From contig CANNLB010000246.1 of the NCBI GenBank assembly GCA_947505565.1, positions 1 through 5,550 on the forward strand: DNA of 5,550 nt, written 5' to 3'. The translations under genes and the position numbers were made by a program. The DNA is from Acidobacteriota bacterium. Its GTDB lineage: Bacteria > Acidobacteriota > Terriglobia > Bryobacterales > Bryobacteraceae. Of the stretch, positions 1-5,420 are shown in pieces. The notes beneath the pieces were generated by a model that worked only from the letters and a program-made list of their open reading frames with translations, had not been told where the DNA came from and searched no databases. Numbering within the stretch: position 1 is the stretch's first letter; each line of letters begins with the position of its first letter.

Positions 1-134
1 CGGAATTCGAGTTGCCCGCATACGTACTTAACTTCCTTGAAAATGAGGAAGTTATGGAGATTGTCGCCCCAACCTACAAATGCGATCAGCTCCTGGCCCG
101 GTTCGGCCGTCCCAAGGTCCCCAAGGCCGCTTGA
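1..134 (+). CDS. C-terminal end of an unrecognised protein (5' end outside the window)
   Basis: An open frame enters from the left edge (first complete codon at base 3) and runs 43 codons to a TGA at 132-134. The visible tail contains the stretch LPAYVLNFLENEEVMEI, then a segment around YKCDQLLARFGRP, and ends in a basic/alanine tail (KVPKAA). Composition is that of an ordinary soluble protein, with no membrane segment and one cysteine. I do not recognise the family from this fragment. The frame is open to the edge and codon use is normal, which makes a real gene end likely. The 75 bases after it (135-209) hold no structure I can support. A short random open frame is the alternative. Confidence 0.55.
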   Translation, partial: EFELPAYVLNFLENEEVMEIVAPTYKCDQLLARFGRPKVPKAA

Positions 135-209
135 TCGGTAAAAGCGAAGGATATTTTGCTGAATCGCTAAAGCTCTGGTGCTGTTCGGCCGACGTATCTA
201 AATAGTCTT

Positions 210-575
210 GTGGACCACGAACCCAAATCATTGCGCTCTGAACTTCAAATAGAAAACGAAATCGACTCCGAAGCCCTGCTGAACCAGTTCAATCGTTTAG
301 TCCAGGAACTCCTCCGCGGAACCACGTCTCGGAATACGTTCCGGCCCTGGGAAATCGAGATCCTTCTCGATATCGAAACCTGTCAGTTCAAAGACGGGCA
401 GAAGCGGGAAACCATGCGCCGATACCAGTGCGCAGTGCAGCGCCAAATGGGGAAAGGCGTCCCCAAGCCCATGAAACTCTCCGCGTACCTCGAAGCCAAT
501 CGCCTCAAGCGACTGCCGAACGACTCGCCGCTCCCCGATTCCCCTCCCATTCCCGGTCCAGGCAAGCTATCATAG
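210..575 (+). CDS. Small conserved-looking hypothetical protein (121 aa), Acidobacteriota-type
   Basis: The protein is 121 residues long and soluble, with no signal peptide or membrane segment. GTG at 210 is the first usable start after an in-frame TAA at 168-170, and there is no obvious Shine-Dalgarno. An acidic N-terminal helix (about residues 10-36, LLNQFNRLVQELLRG) is followed by the centre TFRPWEIEILLDIETCQF (about 43-60), a basic helix (KRETMRRYQCAVQRQM) and PMKLSAYLE (about 87-95). The tail is Pro/Ser-rich and probably disordered. From memory, small proteins with a 'WE-x-LLD-x-ETC ... RRYQ-AVQR ... LSEYL' pattern recur in Acidobacteriota with no assigned function; this is recollection, not a search. 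It lies 23 bases upstream of yggX and is probably co-transcribed with it. The gene is very likely real; its role is unknown. Confidence 0.75.
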   Translation: MDHEPKSLRSELQIENEIDSEALLNQFNRLVQELLRGTTSRNTFRPWEIEILLDIETCQFKDGQKRETMRRYQCAVQRQMGKGVPKPMKLSAYLEANRLKRLPNDSPLPDSPPIPGPGKLS

Positions 576-588
576 TCATTTACTTTCC

Positions 589-595
589 GGGAGGA
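589..595 (+). promoter_or_regulatory. Ribosome binding site of yggX
   Basis: GGGAGGA lies three bases before the ATG at 599 (GGAGG core four bases away). This is the only strong Shine-Dalgarno in the window. It fixes the yggX start at 599 rather than at the earlier in-frame ATG at 428, which would overlap the upstream gene by about 150 bases and add a non-homologous N-terminus. Confidence 0.75.
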
Positions 596-598
596 TTC

Positions 599-901
599 AT
601 GTCGTCTGCATCGGACGCCGCCGAGCGTACTGTTCTCTGCGTCAAGCTCAAAAAAGAGCTTCCCGCCTTAAAAGAAGTTCCTTTCGAAGGCCATCCCCTT
701 GGCCAACGGATCTACGACAACGTCTCCCAAGACGGATGGAAAATGTGGGTCGAGCATATGAAAATGCTCATGAATGAATACAGACTCAACCTGGGCACCA
801 AAGAAGCCCAAGATTTTCTCATCGAACAGATGGAGCAATATTTCTTCGGGACTGGGGTCACCCTCCCCCCGGGCTACACCACCGAAACGGCTAAACCCTA
901 G
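599..901 (+). CDS. yggX: YggX-family Fe(II) trafficking / oxidative damage protection protein
   Basis: The 100-residue cytoplasmic protein matches the YggX family, usually about 90 aa. The early conserved cysteine sits in RTVLCVKL (Cys14). It is followed by LPALKEVPFEGHPLGQRIY (about 20-38), the NVSQDGWKMWVEHMKMLMNEYRLN block (about 40-63), and the C-terminal signature with LIEQMEQYFFG (about 72-82). In enterobacteria YggX helps protect iron-sulfur clusters from oxidative damage and is linked to Fe(II) handling; its cysteine is implicated. The start at 599 is supported by the GGGAGGA site and by alignment of the family start. The N-terminus is a few residues longer than usual (MSSASDAAE). It follows the 121-aa gene by 23 bases and is followed by a probable terminator, so it likely ends its transcript. 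Confidence 0.95.
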   Translation: MSSASDAAERTVLCVKLKKELPALKEVPFEGHPLGQRIYDNVSQDGWKMWVEHMKMLMNEYRLNLGTKEAQDFLIEQMEQYFFGTGVTLPPGYTTETAKP

Positions 902-1004
902 TCGGCTGCCCCTTTGTCCCTCAATCTTGTAGCCTCCCCGTCTCTGTTCGCTTGAACTGCTCGTTCGTATCACCCTGATGACGCGGGCGGCGGTCTACCC
1001 TTAC

Positions 1005-1031
1005 CGGGGCAGTCTGTTGCCCGATTTTTTT
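1005..1031 (+). terminator. Probable Rho-independent terminator after yggX (or leader attenuator of the acyltransferase operon)
   Basis: GGGCA (1007-1011), a six-base loop and TGCCC (1018-1022) form a GC-rich stem. It can extend by C1005:G1023 with one bulged G, and is followed by GA and seven T (1025-1031). It lies 104 bases after the yggX stop and 19 bases before the MBOAT ATG. The rest of 902-1050 holds no gene I can support; the only other thing noticed is a TTGAAC at 952-957 without a convincing -10 partner. The closeness to the next start leaves little room for a promoter downstream of the stem, so an attenuator role is possible. Confidence 0.5.
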
Positions 1032-1050
1032 GCCCCCGCCCGCCCGTTGA

Positions 1051-2448
1051 ATGCTCCTCTCCAGCTCTACCTACTTTCTCTTTCTCTCGGCCCTCTTCTT
1101 CCTCTACTGGCCGCTGTCGCGGTGGCGCGCCGCCAACCTCGCCGTCCTCCTCTTCGCCAACTACTTCTTCTACGCCAAGTGGGACCTCTTCTACCTCTTC
1201 CTTATCCCCCTCTGCTCCACCTGTGACTTCGCCATCGGCCTCGGCCTCGGTCGCTTCCAACGCCCCGCCGTCAGAAAACTCCTCGTCTCCCTCAGTCTCC
1301 TCCTCAATCTCGGCATGCTCACCGCCTTCAAGTACATGCCCTTCCTCCTCGATAACTTCACCCGCCTCTCCGGCCGCTCCGCTCCGCTCTGGCAGTGGAC
1401 CTTCCCCCTCGGCATCTCCTTCTACGCCTTCCAATCCCTCTCCTACACCCTCGATCTCTACCGCAAAGACGCCAAACCCACCCGCTCCCTGCTCGCCCAT
1501 CTCACCGCCACCTCCTTCTTCCCAACCATCCTCGCCGGACCCATCACCCGCGTCTCTGACCTCATCAAACAGTTCGAAAAGCCCAATAAAACCCTCGACG
1601 CCGCCGATGGGAGCCGCGCCCTCTTCCTCATCAGCCTCGGCCTCCTCAAAAAACTCCTTCTCGCCGACTACCTCGCCGAAAACCTGGTCAACCGCGTCTT
1701 CGACTTCCCCAGCCTCTACTCCTCCGCCGAAGTCCTCACCGGCCTCTACGCCTACGCACTCCAACTCTATTTCGACTTCTCCGGCTATACCGACGTCGCC
1801 ATCGGCTCCGCCATGCTCCTCGGCATCAAGCTCCCCCAAAATTTCAACATGCCCTACGCCGCCGCCAACATCAACGACTTCTGGCGCCGCTGGCACATCT
1901 CCCTCTCCAACTGGCTCCGGGACTACCTCTTCTTCTCCCTCCCCGGCAAACGGAACGCCGTCATGCCCTACTGTAACCTCATCATCACCATGGCGCTCGG
2001 CGGCCTCTGGCATGGGGCCAGTTGGAACTTCGTCATCTGGGGGCTACTCCACGGCGTCGCCCAAGCCGTCGCCCGGGGCTGGCAGGCCTCGCGCGGACAA
2101 AAAGCCATCCCCTGGACCCCCGCCTGGTTCCGCACCTTCTGCACCGTCCAGTTCGTCTGCTTCGCCTGGATCTTCTTCCGGGCCACCAACCTCGAACAGG
2201 CCAGTAAAATCATCGAGCAGCTGGGCGAGTTCACCTACTCGGTCGACAACGTCTCCCGACCCCTCTGGATCGTCCTTGGCATCGCCGTCGCTGGCCACTA
2301 CCTCCCCAAATCCTGGTTCGAACAAATCCGGGAAACCTTCGTCCGCTCCCCCTTCGTCGTCCAAGCCGCTGCGATAATGGCCCTAATTGTGGCTATTCAG
2401 TACATCGCCGCGACAGGGGCCGCCCCGTTTATCTACACTAATTTCTAG
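1051..2448 (+). CDS. Membrane-bound O-acyltransferase (MBOAT), AlgI/DltB-like
   Basis: This 465-aa polytopic membrane protein is typical in length for bacterial AlgI-type MBOATs. The start is fixed by an in-frame TGA directly before the ATG (1048-1050). Hydrophobic segments run from residue 7 through the N-terminal third and again near the C-terminus (PLWIVLGIAVAGHYL and a last helix just before the stop). Family motifs are intact: LAGPITR at 161-167, YFDFSGYTDVAIG at 240-252, LPQNFNMPY at 261-269, WRRWH at 278-282, and GLWHGASWNF with the presumed catalytic His at 321, matching the position of the essential His322 of Pseudomonas AlgI. Members move acyl groups across the inner membrane onto extracytoplasmic glycans or other hydroxyls. 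The next gene starts two bases after the stop, and an acyl carrier protein follows further on, which suggests an ACP-thioester donor as in DltB. The acyl group and acceptor cannot be read from sequence. Codon use is extremely C-ending and CTC-rich, with a pyrimidine-rich sense strand. Confidence 0.95.
   Translation: MLLSSSTYFLFLSALFFLYWPLSRWRAANLAVLLFANYFFYAKWDLFYLFLIPLCSTCDFAIGLGLGRFQRPAVRKLLVSLSLLLNLGMLTAFKYMPFLLDNFTRLSGRSAPLWQWTFPLGISFYAFQSLSYTLDLYRKDAKPTRSLLAHLTATSFFPTILAGPITRVSDLIKQFEKPNKTLDAADGSRALFLISLGLLKKLLLADYLAENLVNRVFDFPSLYSSAEVLTGLYAYALQLYFDFSGYTDVAIGSAMLLGIKLPQNFNMPYAAANINDFWRRWHISLSNWLRDYLFFSLPGKRNAVMPYCNLIITMALGGLWHGASWNFVIWGLLHGVAQAVARGWQASRGQKAIPWTPAWFRTFCTVQFVCFAWIFFRATNLEQASKIIEQLGEFTYSVDNVSRPLWIVLGIAVAGHYLPKSWFEQIRETFVRSPFVVQAAAIMALIVAIQYIAATGAAPFIYTNF
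2416..2426 (+). other. Short GC inverted repeat upstream of the first SGNH gene
   Basis: GGGG, a three-base loop (CCG) and CCCC form a compact hairpin inside the last codons of the MBOAT gene, 24 bases before the GTG start at 2451. It has no T-run directly after it. A structural role in coupling or mRNA processing is only a possibility; in GC-rich coding DNA such a palindrome may be chance. Confidence 0.25.
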
Positions 2449-2450
2449 GC

Positions 2451-3851
2451 GTGCTACTTCCTCCTAAGCCCACTCTCGCCGTCCTCACCCTCGGCGTCAT
2501 GCTGACCGTCCCCGATCTCATTCCCGCCTTTAAGGACTACCACGTCATCGATTGGACCTCTTTTGCTAAGGTCCTCGACTTCCAGCCCCGAGTCAAATCG
2601 GAAAACCCCATCCAGGAAGAGCAGCAGCGCCTCAAGCCCGATACCTCCGTCGAAAAGGCCGAAATCCGGCCGCTCATCGATCCCTCCAACGCCCTCGAAC
2701 CCTTCTTCGCTTCCCTCTACTCCACGGAACGGAAGGACCCCGGCGCCATCACTCGCGTCCTTCACTACGGCGACTCGCCCACCACCGCCGACCTCATCAC
2801 TGCCGACGTCCGCTTCCTCTTCCAAAAGGATTTCGGCGACGCCGGCCACGGCTTCGCCCTCGTCGGTAAGCCTTGGGCGTGGTACGGCCATCGCGGACTG
2901 GACATCAAATCCTCCGGCTGGAAAATTGAGCCCGCCAACACCGCAGAACTCAAGGACGGTCTCTACGGTCTCGGTGCCGTCTCCTTCCGCGGCTCCGCCG
3001 GATCCCAGTCCCGCATCATCCTGAAAGACTCCACCCACTCCGCCGTCGAAGTCTCCTTCCTCTCTCAGCCCGACGGCGGCACCTTCCTCCTCCTCGCCGA
3101 CGGCGTCGAACTCGGCGTCGTCGATACCGCCTCCCCGGTCGTCACCCCTTCCTTCCAAACCTTCAATCTCCCCTCCGGCGTCCGCGAACTCCAACTCTCG
3201 AACGTCACCGGCAAAATTCGCCTCTATGGCTTCCGCTTTTCAAAGGCTGTCCCTGGCGTAGAGTACAACTCCCTCGGCGTCAACGGGGCCTATATCTCCA
3301 TCCTCGCCCGCATGGTCGATGAACAGCACTGGGCCGATCAGCTCCAACACCATCGTCCGAACCTCGTCATCATTAACTACGGCACCAACGAGAGCGTCTA
3401 TACCCAGTTCGTCGATACCGCCTTCGAACGCGAACTCCTCCGCACCATCGCCCGCGTCCGCAAGGCTATTCCCCAAGCAGCCATCCTCATAATGTCTCCC
3501 ATGGATCGCGGCCAGAAAGGATCCGATGGAGAGATCACAACTGTCCCGGCGCTGTCCCGCCTCGTCGCCATTGAGCAGCGGGTAGCCGCCGAAAAGAGAT
3601 GCGCCTTCTTCAATACGTTTGAAGCCATGGGCGGCCCTGGCACCATGGGCCGTTGGTATCACGCCGAACCTCGCCTCGTCGGCGCGGACTTCATCCATCC
3701 CATGCCCGGCGGCGCCAAGATCGTTGGCAACCTTCTCTATAAGTCTCTCCAACAGGGCTACCGCGCCCACAAGCTCCGCATCGCCCAGGAGAAGTTTGCG
3801 ACAATTAAAGGGGCAGTCATTGCCCCCAGCAAACTGACCCAGGCAAATTGA
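2451..3851 (+). CDS. SGNH/GDSL-type hydrolase-fold protein, membrane-anchored or exported (first paralogue)
   Basis: The 466-aa protein starts at GTG, two bases after the MBOAT stop, with no Shine-Dalgarno, so translational coupling is likely. Residues 8-24 are hydrophobic (signal anchor or signal peptide), followed by a charged linker. The SGNH blocks are in order: block I LHYGDS with nucleophile Ser109, block II LGVNGA with Gly276 and Asn278, block III NYGTNES with Asn313, and block V DFIHP with Asp413 and His416. About 165 residues separate blocks I and II. The part after the shared LDIKSS is rich in short alternating hydrophobic stretches and looks like an inserted beta domain. This resembles envelope esterases such as Neisseria Ape1, which as I recall carries an inserted carbohydrate-binding-like module. 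The base after GDS is proline instead of the frequent H/Q/L, an odd nucleophile elbow. Likely extracytoplasmic acyltransferase or esterase partner of the MBOAT (DltD or AlgX-like logic, inferred). ATG at 2499 is an alternative start but would cut the hydrophobic segment. Confidence 0.85.
   Translation: MLLPPKPTLAVLTLGVMLTVPDLIPAFKDYHVIDWTSFAKVLDFQPRVKSENPIQEEQQRLKPDTSVEKAEIRPLIDPSNALEPFFASLYSTERKDPGAITRVLHYGDSPTTADLITADVRFLFQKDFGDAGHGFALVGKPWAWYGHRGLDIKSSGWKIEPANTAELKDGLYGLGAVSFRGSAGSQSRIILKDSTHSAVEVSFLSQPDGGTFLLLADGVELGVVDTASPVVTPSFQTFNLPSGVRELQLSNVTGKIRLYGFRFSKAVPGVEYNSLGVNGAYISILARMVDEQHWADQLQHHRPNLVIINYGTNESVYTQFVDTAFERELLRTIARVRKAIPQAAILIMSPMDRGQKGSDGEITTVPALSRLVAIEQRVAAEKRCAFFNTFEAMGGPGTMGRWYHAEPRLVGADFIHPMPGGAKIVGNLLYKSLQQGYRAHKLRIAQEKFATIKGAVIAPSKLTQAN
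3810..3826 (+). other. GGGGCA/TGCCCC hairpin upstream of the second SGNH gene
   Basis: A perfect six-base GC-rich stem (3810-3815 with 3821-3826) with a five-base loop lies in the last codons of the first SGNH gene. It starts exactly 45 bases before the TTG start at 3855. Its left arm plus loop start, GGGGCAGTC, is identical to that of the hairpin at 1006, which also starts 45 bases before its downstream start codon. It has no T-run, so it is not a terminator. A role is not shown. Confidence 0.3.
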
Positions 3852-3854
3852 ACT

Positions 3855-5201
3855 TTGAATCGACTCCTCGCCGCCGCTTGCCTCGCCTTCATCCTCCCAG
3901 GCTCAGTGTCTCTCGGCGCAACTGCTAACAAAAAAGCCAAGTCCAAAGCCAAGTCCACGCAAAAGAGAGTCGTCGTGGCCCGTCCCGCTCCCGTCGCTCC
4001 CCAAGTTCGCGCCGCCGCTTCCACTAACGTCACCGAGTGGCTCAATCAGCCGGGCACCATGGAGCATCCCGCGGCTCTCGTCCCGTTCTTCGAACAGCTC
4101 TACCGTCTCGAAAGCGGCCTCGACAAAGACGTCCTTCGGGTTCTCCAGTATGGCGATTCCCATACCGCCGCCGATGATTGGTCCGGCACCGCTCGTTACC
4201 TCCTGCAAGCTCGCTTCGGCAATGGCGGCCCGGGCTTCACGCACGCGGGACATCCATACCTCGGCTACCGCCGACTCGACATTAAGTCGTCTTCCACCCG
4301 CGCCTGGTTCTCCGATGGCCTCGTCGGCCGGAATGGCGATGGCATGTACGGCCTCTCCGGCGTCTCCATGTCCACCGCTCGCGCCGGCGAATCGGTCACG
4401 CTCCAGGCGGAATGCAGCTCCGCGGAACTGCACTTTCTCCGCCAACCCGCCGGCGGCCTCGTCGAGGTCTCCGACAACGGCGTCATCGTCGAGACCATCT
4501 CCACGGCCGGTGAACCCGGGCCCGGCGTCTTTACTCTCCCCGTCAGCCCCGGCCTGCACCAGCTTTCAGCACGCACGCGCGGCGGCGGGCAGGTCCGGCT
4601 CTTCGGCTGGGTCACCGAAAATCCGCGCGGCCTCACCTACGATATGCTCGGTCTCAATGGCGCACAAGCCAACATCGGGCTCAAGTGGGAAGAATCTATC
4701 CTCGCCGAATACTACCGCCGCCGTCCGCCGGGCCTGATTATTCTGGCCTACGGTACCAACGAAGCACGCAATAAAGACTGGACCCGCGAGTCCTATCGCG
4801 ACATGTTCGTCCAGCTTCTCGCCCGCTACCGCCGGTTGGCCCCATCCGCCTCGCTTCTTGTCATCGGCCCTCCCGACCACTTCTTCCGCTATCGCACCGG
4901 ACTCGCCTCCCACGAAAAAATCGACCTCATCATCGACGCTCAACGCGAAGCAACCCTCGCCAGCGGTGCCGCCTTCTGGGATCTCCGAGAACGCATGGGA
5001 GGCAAAAACGCCATGGCGAAATGGGTAGCCGCCGGCATGGCCCAAGGCGATTATGTGCATTTTACCGGCGAAGGCTACCGTCTTCTCGGCGCGGCATTGT
5101 ATAAGGAATTGATGGGTCAGTTCGCTACCTACGTCAGAGTGCGCAACGAATCCCCCATAACATCAAAAATACTGAATGGACAAGCGAACCAAAATCACTG
5201 A
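3855..5201 (+). CDS. SGNH/GDSL-type hydrolase-fold protein with signal peptide (second paralogue, GDSH type)
   Basis: The 448-aa protein starts at TTG, one codon past the in-frame TGA of the previous gene; the next methionine is far inside (about residue 71), so TTG is the best start. Residues 1-22 form a signal peptide (basic N-end NR, hydrophobic core, small residues near SLGA). They are followed by a Lys-rich stretch (26-38, KKAKSKAKS) and a Pro/Ala linker. The SGNH blocks are complete: LQYGDSH with Ser102, LGLNGA with Gly266 and Asn268, AYGTNEA with Asn302, and DYVHF with Asp399 and His402. It is collinear with the preceding gene: matching PFF..LY, GDS, RFGN/DFGD..GF, LDIKSS, GxYGLxxVS, QPxGG and LGxNGA segments mark an old tandem duplication. 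The same beta-rich insertion lies between blocks I and II. Expected to act outside the inner membrane as acyl esterase or transferase with the MBOAT; substrate unknown. It overlaps the ACP gene by 26 bases. Confidence 0.87.
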   Translation: MNRLLAAACLAFILPGSVSLGATANKKAKSKAKSTQKRVVVARPAPVAPQVRAAASTNVTEWLNQPGTMEHPAALVPFFEQLYRLESGLDKDVLRVLQYGDSHTAADDWSGTARYLLQARFGNGGPGFTHAGHPYLGYRRLDIKSSSTRAWFSDGLVGRNGDGMYGLSGVSMSTARAGESVTLQAECSSAELHFLRQPAGGLVEVSDNGVIVETISTAGEPGPGVFTLPVSPGLHQLSARTRGGGQVRLFGWVTENPRGLTYDMLGLNGAQANIGLKWEESILAEYYRRRPPGLIILAYGTNEARNKDWTRESYRDMFVQLLARYRRLAPSASLLVIGPPDHFFRYRTGLASHEKIDLIIDAQREATLASGAAFWDLRERMGGKNAMAKWVAAGMAQGDYVHFTGEGYRLLGAALYKELMGQFATYVRVRNESPITSKILNGQANQNH

Positions 5202-5412
5202 AATCCTGCACGAGATCGCCGGCAAAGCCATCTCTCCCGCCGACGACGAATCGCTCTTTGACTCCGGTCTGCTCGATTCCTTCGCCCTCGCCGATCTCGT
5301 TTCGGCGATCGAAAAGGCCTTCGATTGCACGATCCCCGACGCCGACCTGAACCCTCGCAAGTTTGACTCGATCGAACGCATCGAAGCCTACTTGGAAGAC
5401 CACGGGAAATAA
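5176..5412 (+). CDS. Acyl carrier protein (dedicated, operon-encoded)
   Basis: The 78-residue cytoplasmic carrier protein has the usual size for ACP or DltC. The phosphopantetheine attachment site is the serine in SGLLDSFALADLV (Ser35), at the usual position at the start of helix II and preceded by the SLFDSGLLDS pattern. DSF replaces the classic DSL of fatty-acid-synthesis ACPs, and the sequence looks more like a specialised or D-alanyl-type carrier than housekeeping AcpP. The C-terminal helix (FDSIERIEAYLEDHG) also fits. ATG at 5176 gives the family-length N-terminus and overlaps the SGNH gene by 26 bases, so translation is probably coupled. It presumably receives acyl groups from, or passes them to, the KASIII-like enzyme that starts five bases after its stop, and supplies the MBOAT (inference). 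No adenylation (DltA-like) gene is in view. Confidence 0.9.
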   Translation: MDKRTKITEILHEIAGKAISPADDESLFDSGLLDSFALADLVSAIEKAFDCTIPDADLNPRKFDSIERIEAYLEDHGK

Positions 5413-5420
5413 GCTCCGTG
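5401..5420 (+). other. Inverted repeat spanning the ACP stop and the KASIII GTG start
   Basis: CACGG (5401-5405) can pair with CCGTG (5416-5420) across a ten-base loop that holds the ACP stop codon. The right arm includes the GTG start at 5418. Such a weak stem could hide the start until ribosomes finish the ACP gene, which would suit coupled translation. Five base pairs is short and may be chance. Confidence 0.2.

Noticed and set aside
428..598. Upstream ATG extension of yggX
   Set aside because: It overlaps the 121-aa gene, adds 57 residues foreign to the family, and a strong ribosome binding site precedes the ATG at 599.
952..980. TTGAAC as a possible -35 box for the acyltransferase operon
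   Set aside because: At 17-base spacing the -10 would be CTGATG, a poor match, and the promoter preferences of this organism are unknown.
978..1226. Small + frame across the terminator and MBOAT start (82 codons)
   Set aside because: It runs mostly within the MBOAT gene in another frame, has low-complexity Leu/Pro composition and no ribosome binding site.
970..2013. Long open frame on the - strand (347 codons, Glu/Gly-rich)
   Set aside because: It is the mirror of the C-ending codon use of the MBOAT gene; low-complexity composition, no domain, and the sense frame has unmistakable MBOAT motifs.
1223..2377. Long + frame inside the MBOAT gene (384 codons, Ser/Pro-rich)
   Set aside because: Out-of-frame shadow of pyrimidine-rich codons; no recognisable motif and fully inside a well-supported gene.
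2454..3194. Acidic - strand open frame (246 codons) opposite the first SGNH gene
   Set aside because: Low-complexity Gly/Glu/Asp composition produced by GTC/CTC/TCC-type sense codons; no supporting motif.
3937..3960. Short direct repeat GCCAAGTCCA in the second SGNH gene
   Set aside because: It encodes the KSKAKS linker after the signal peptide; a simple coding repeat in a low-complexity linker, not a mobile or regulatory repeat.
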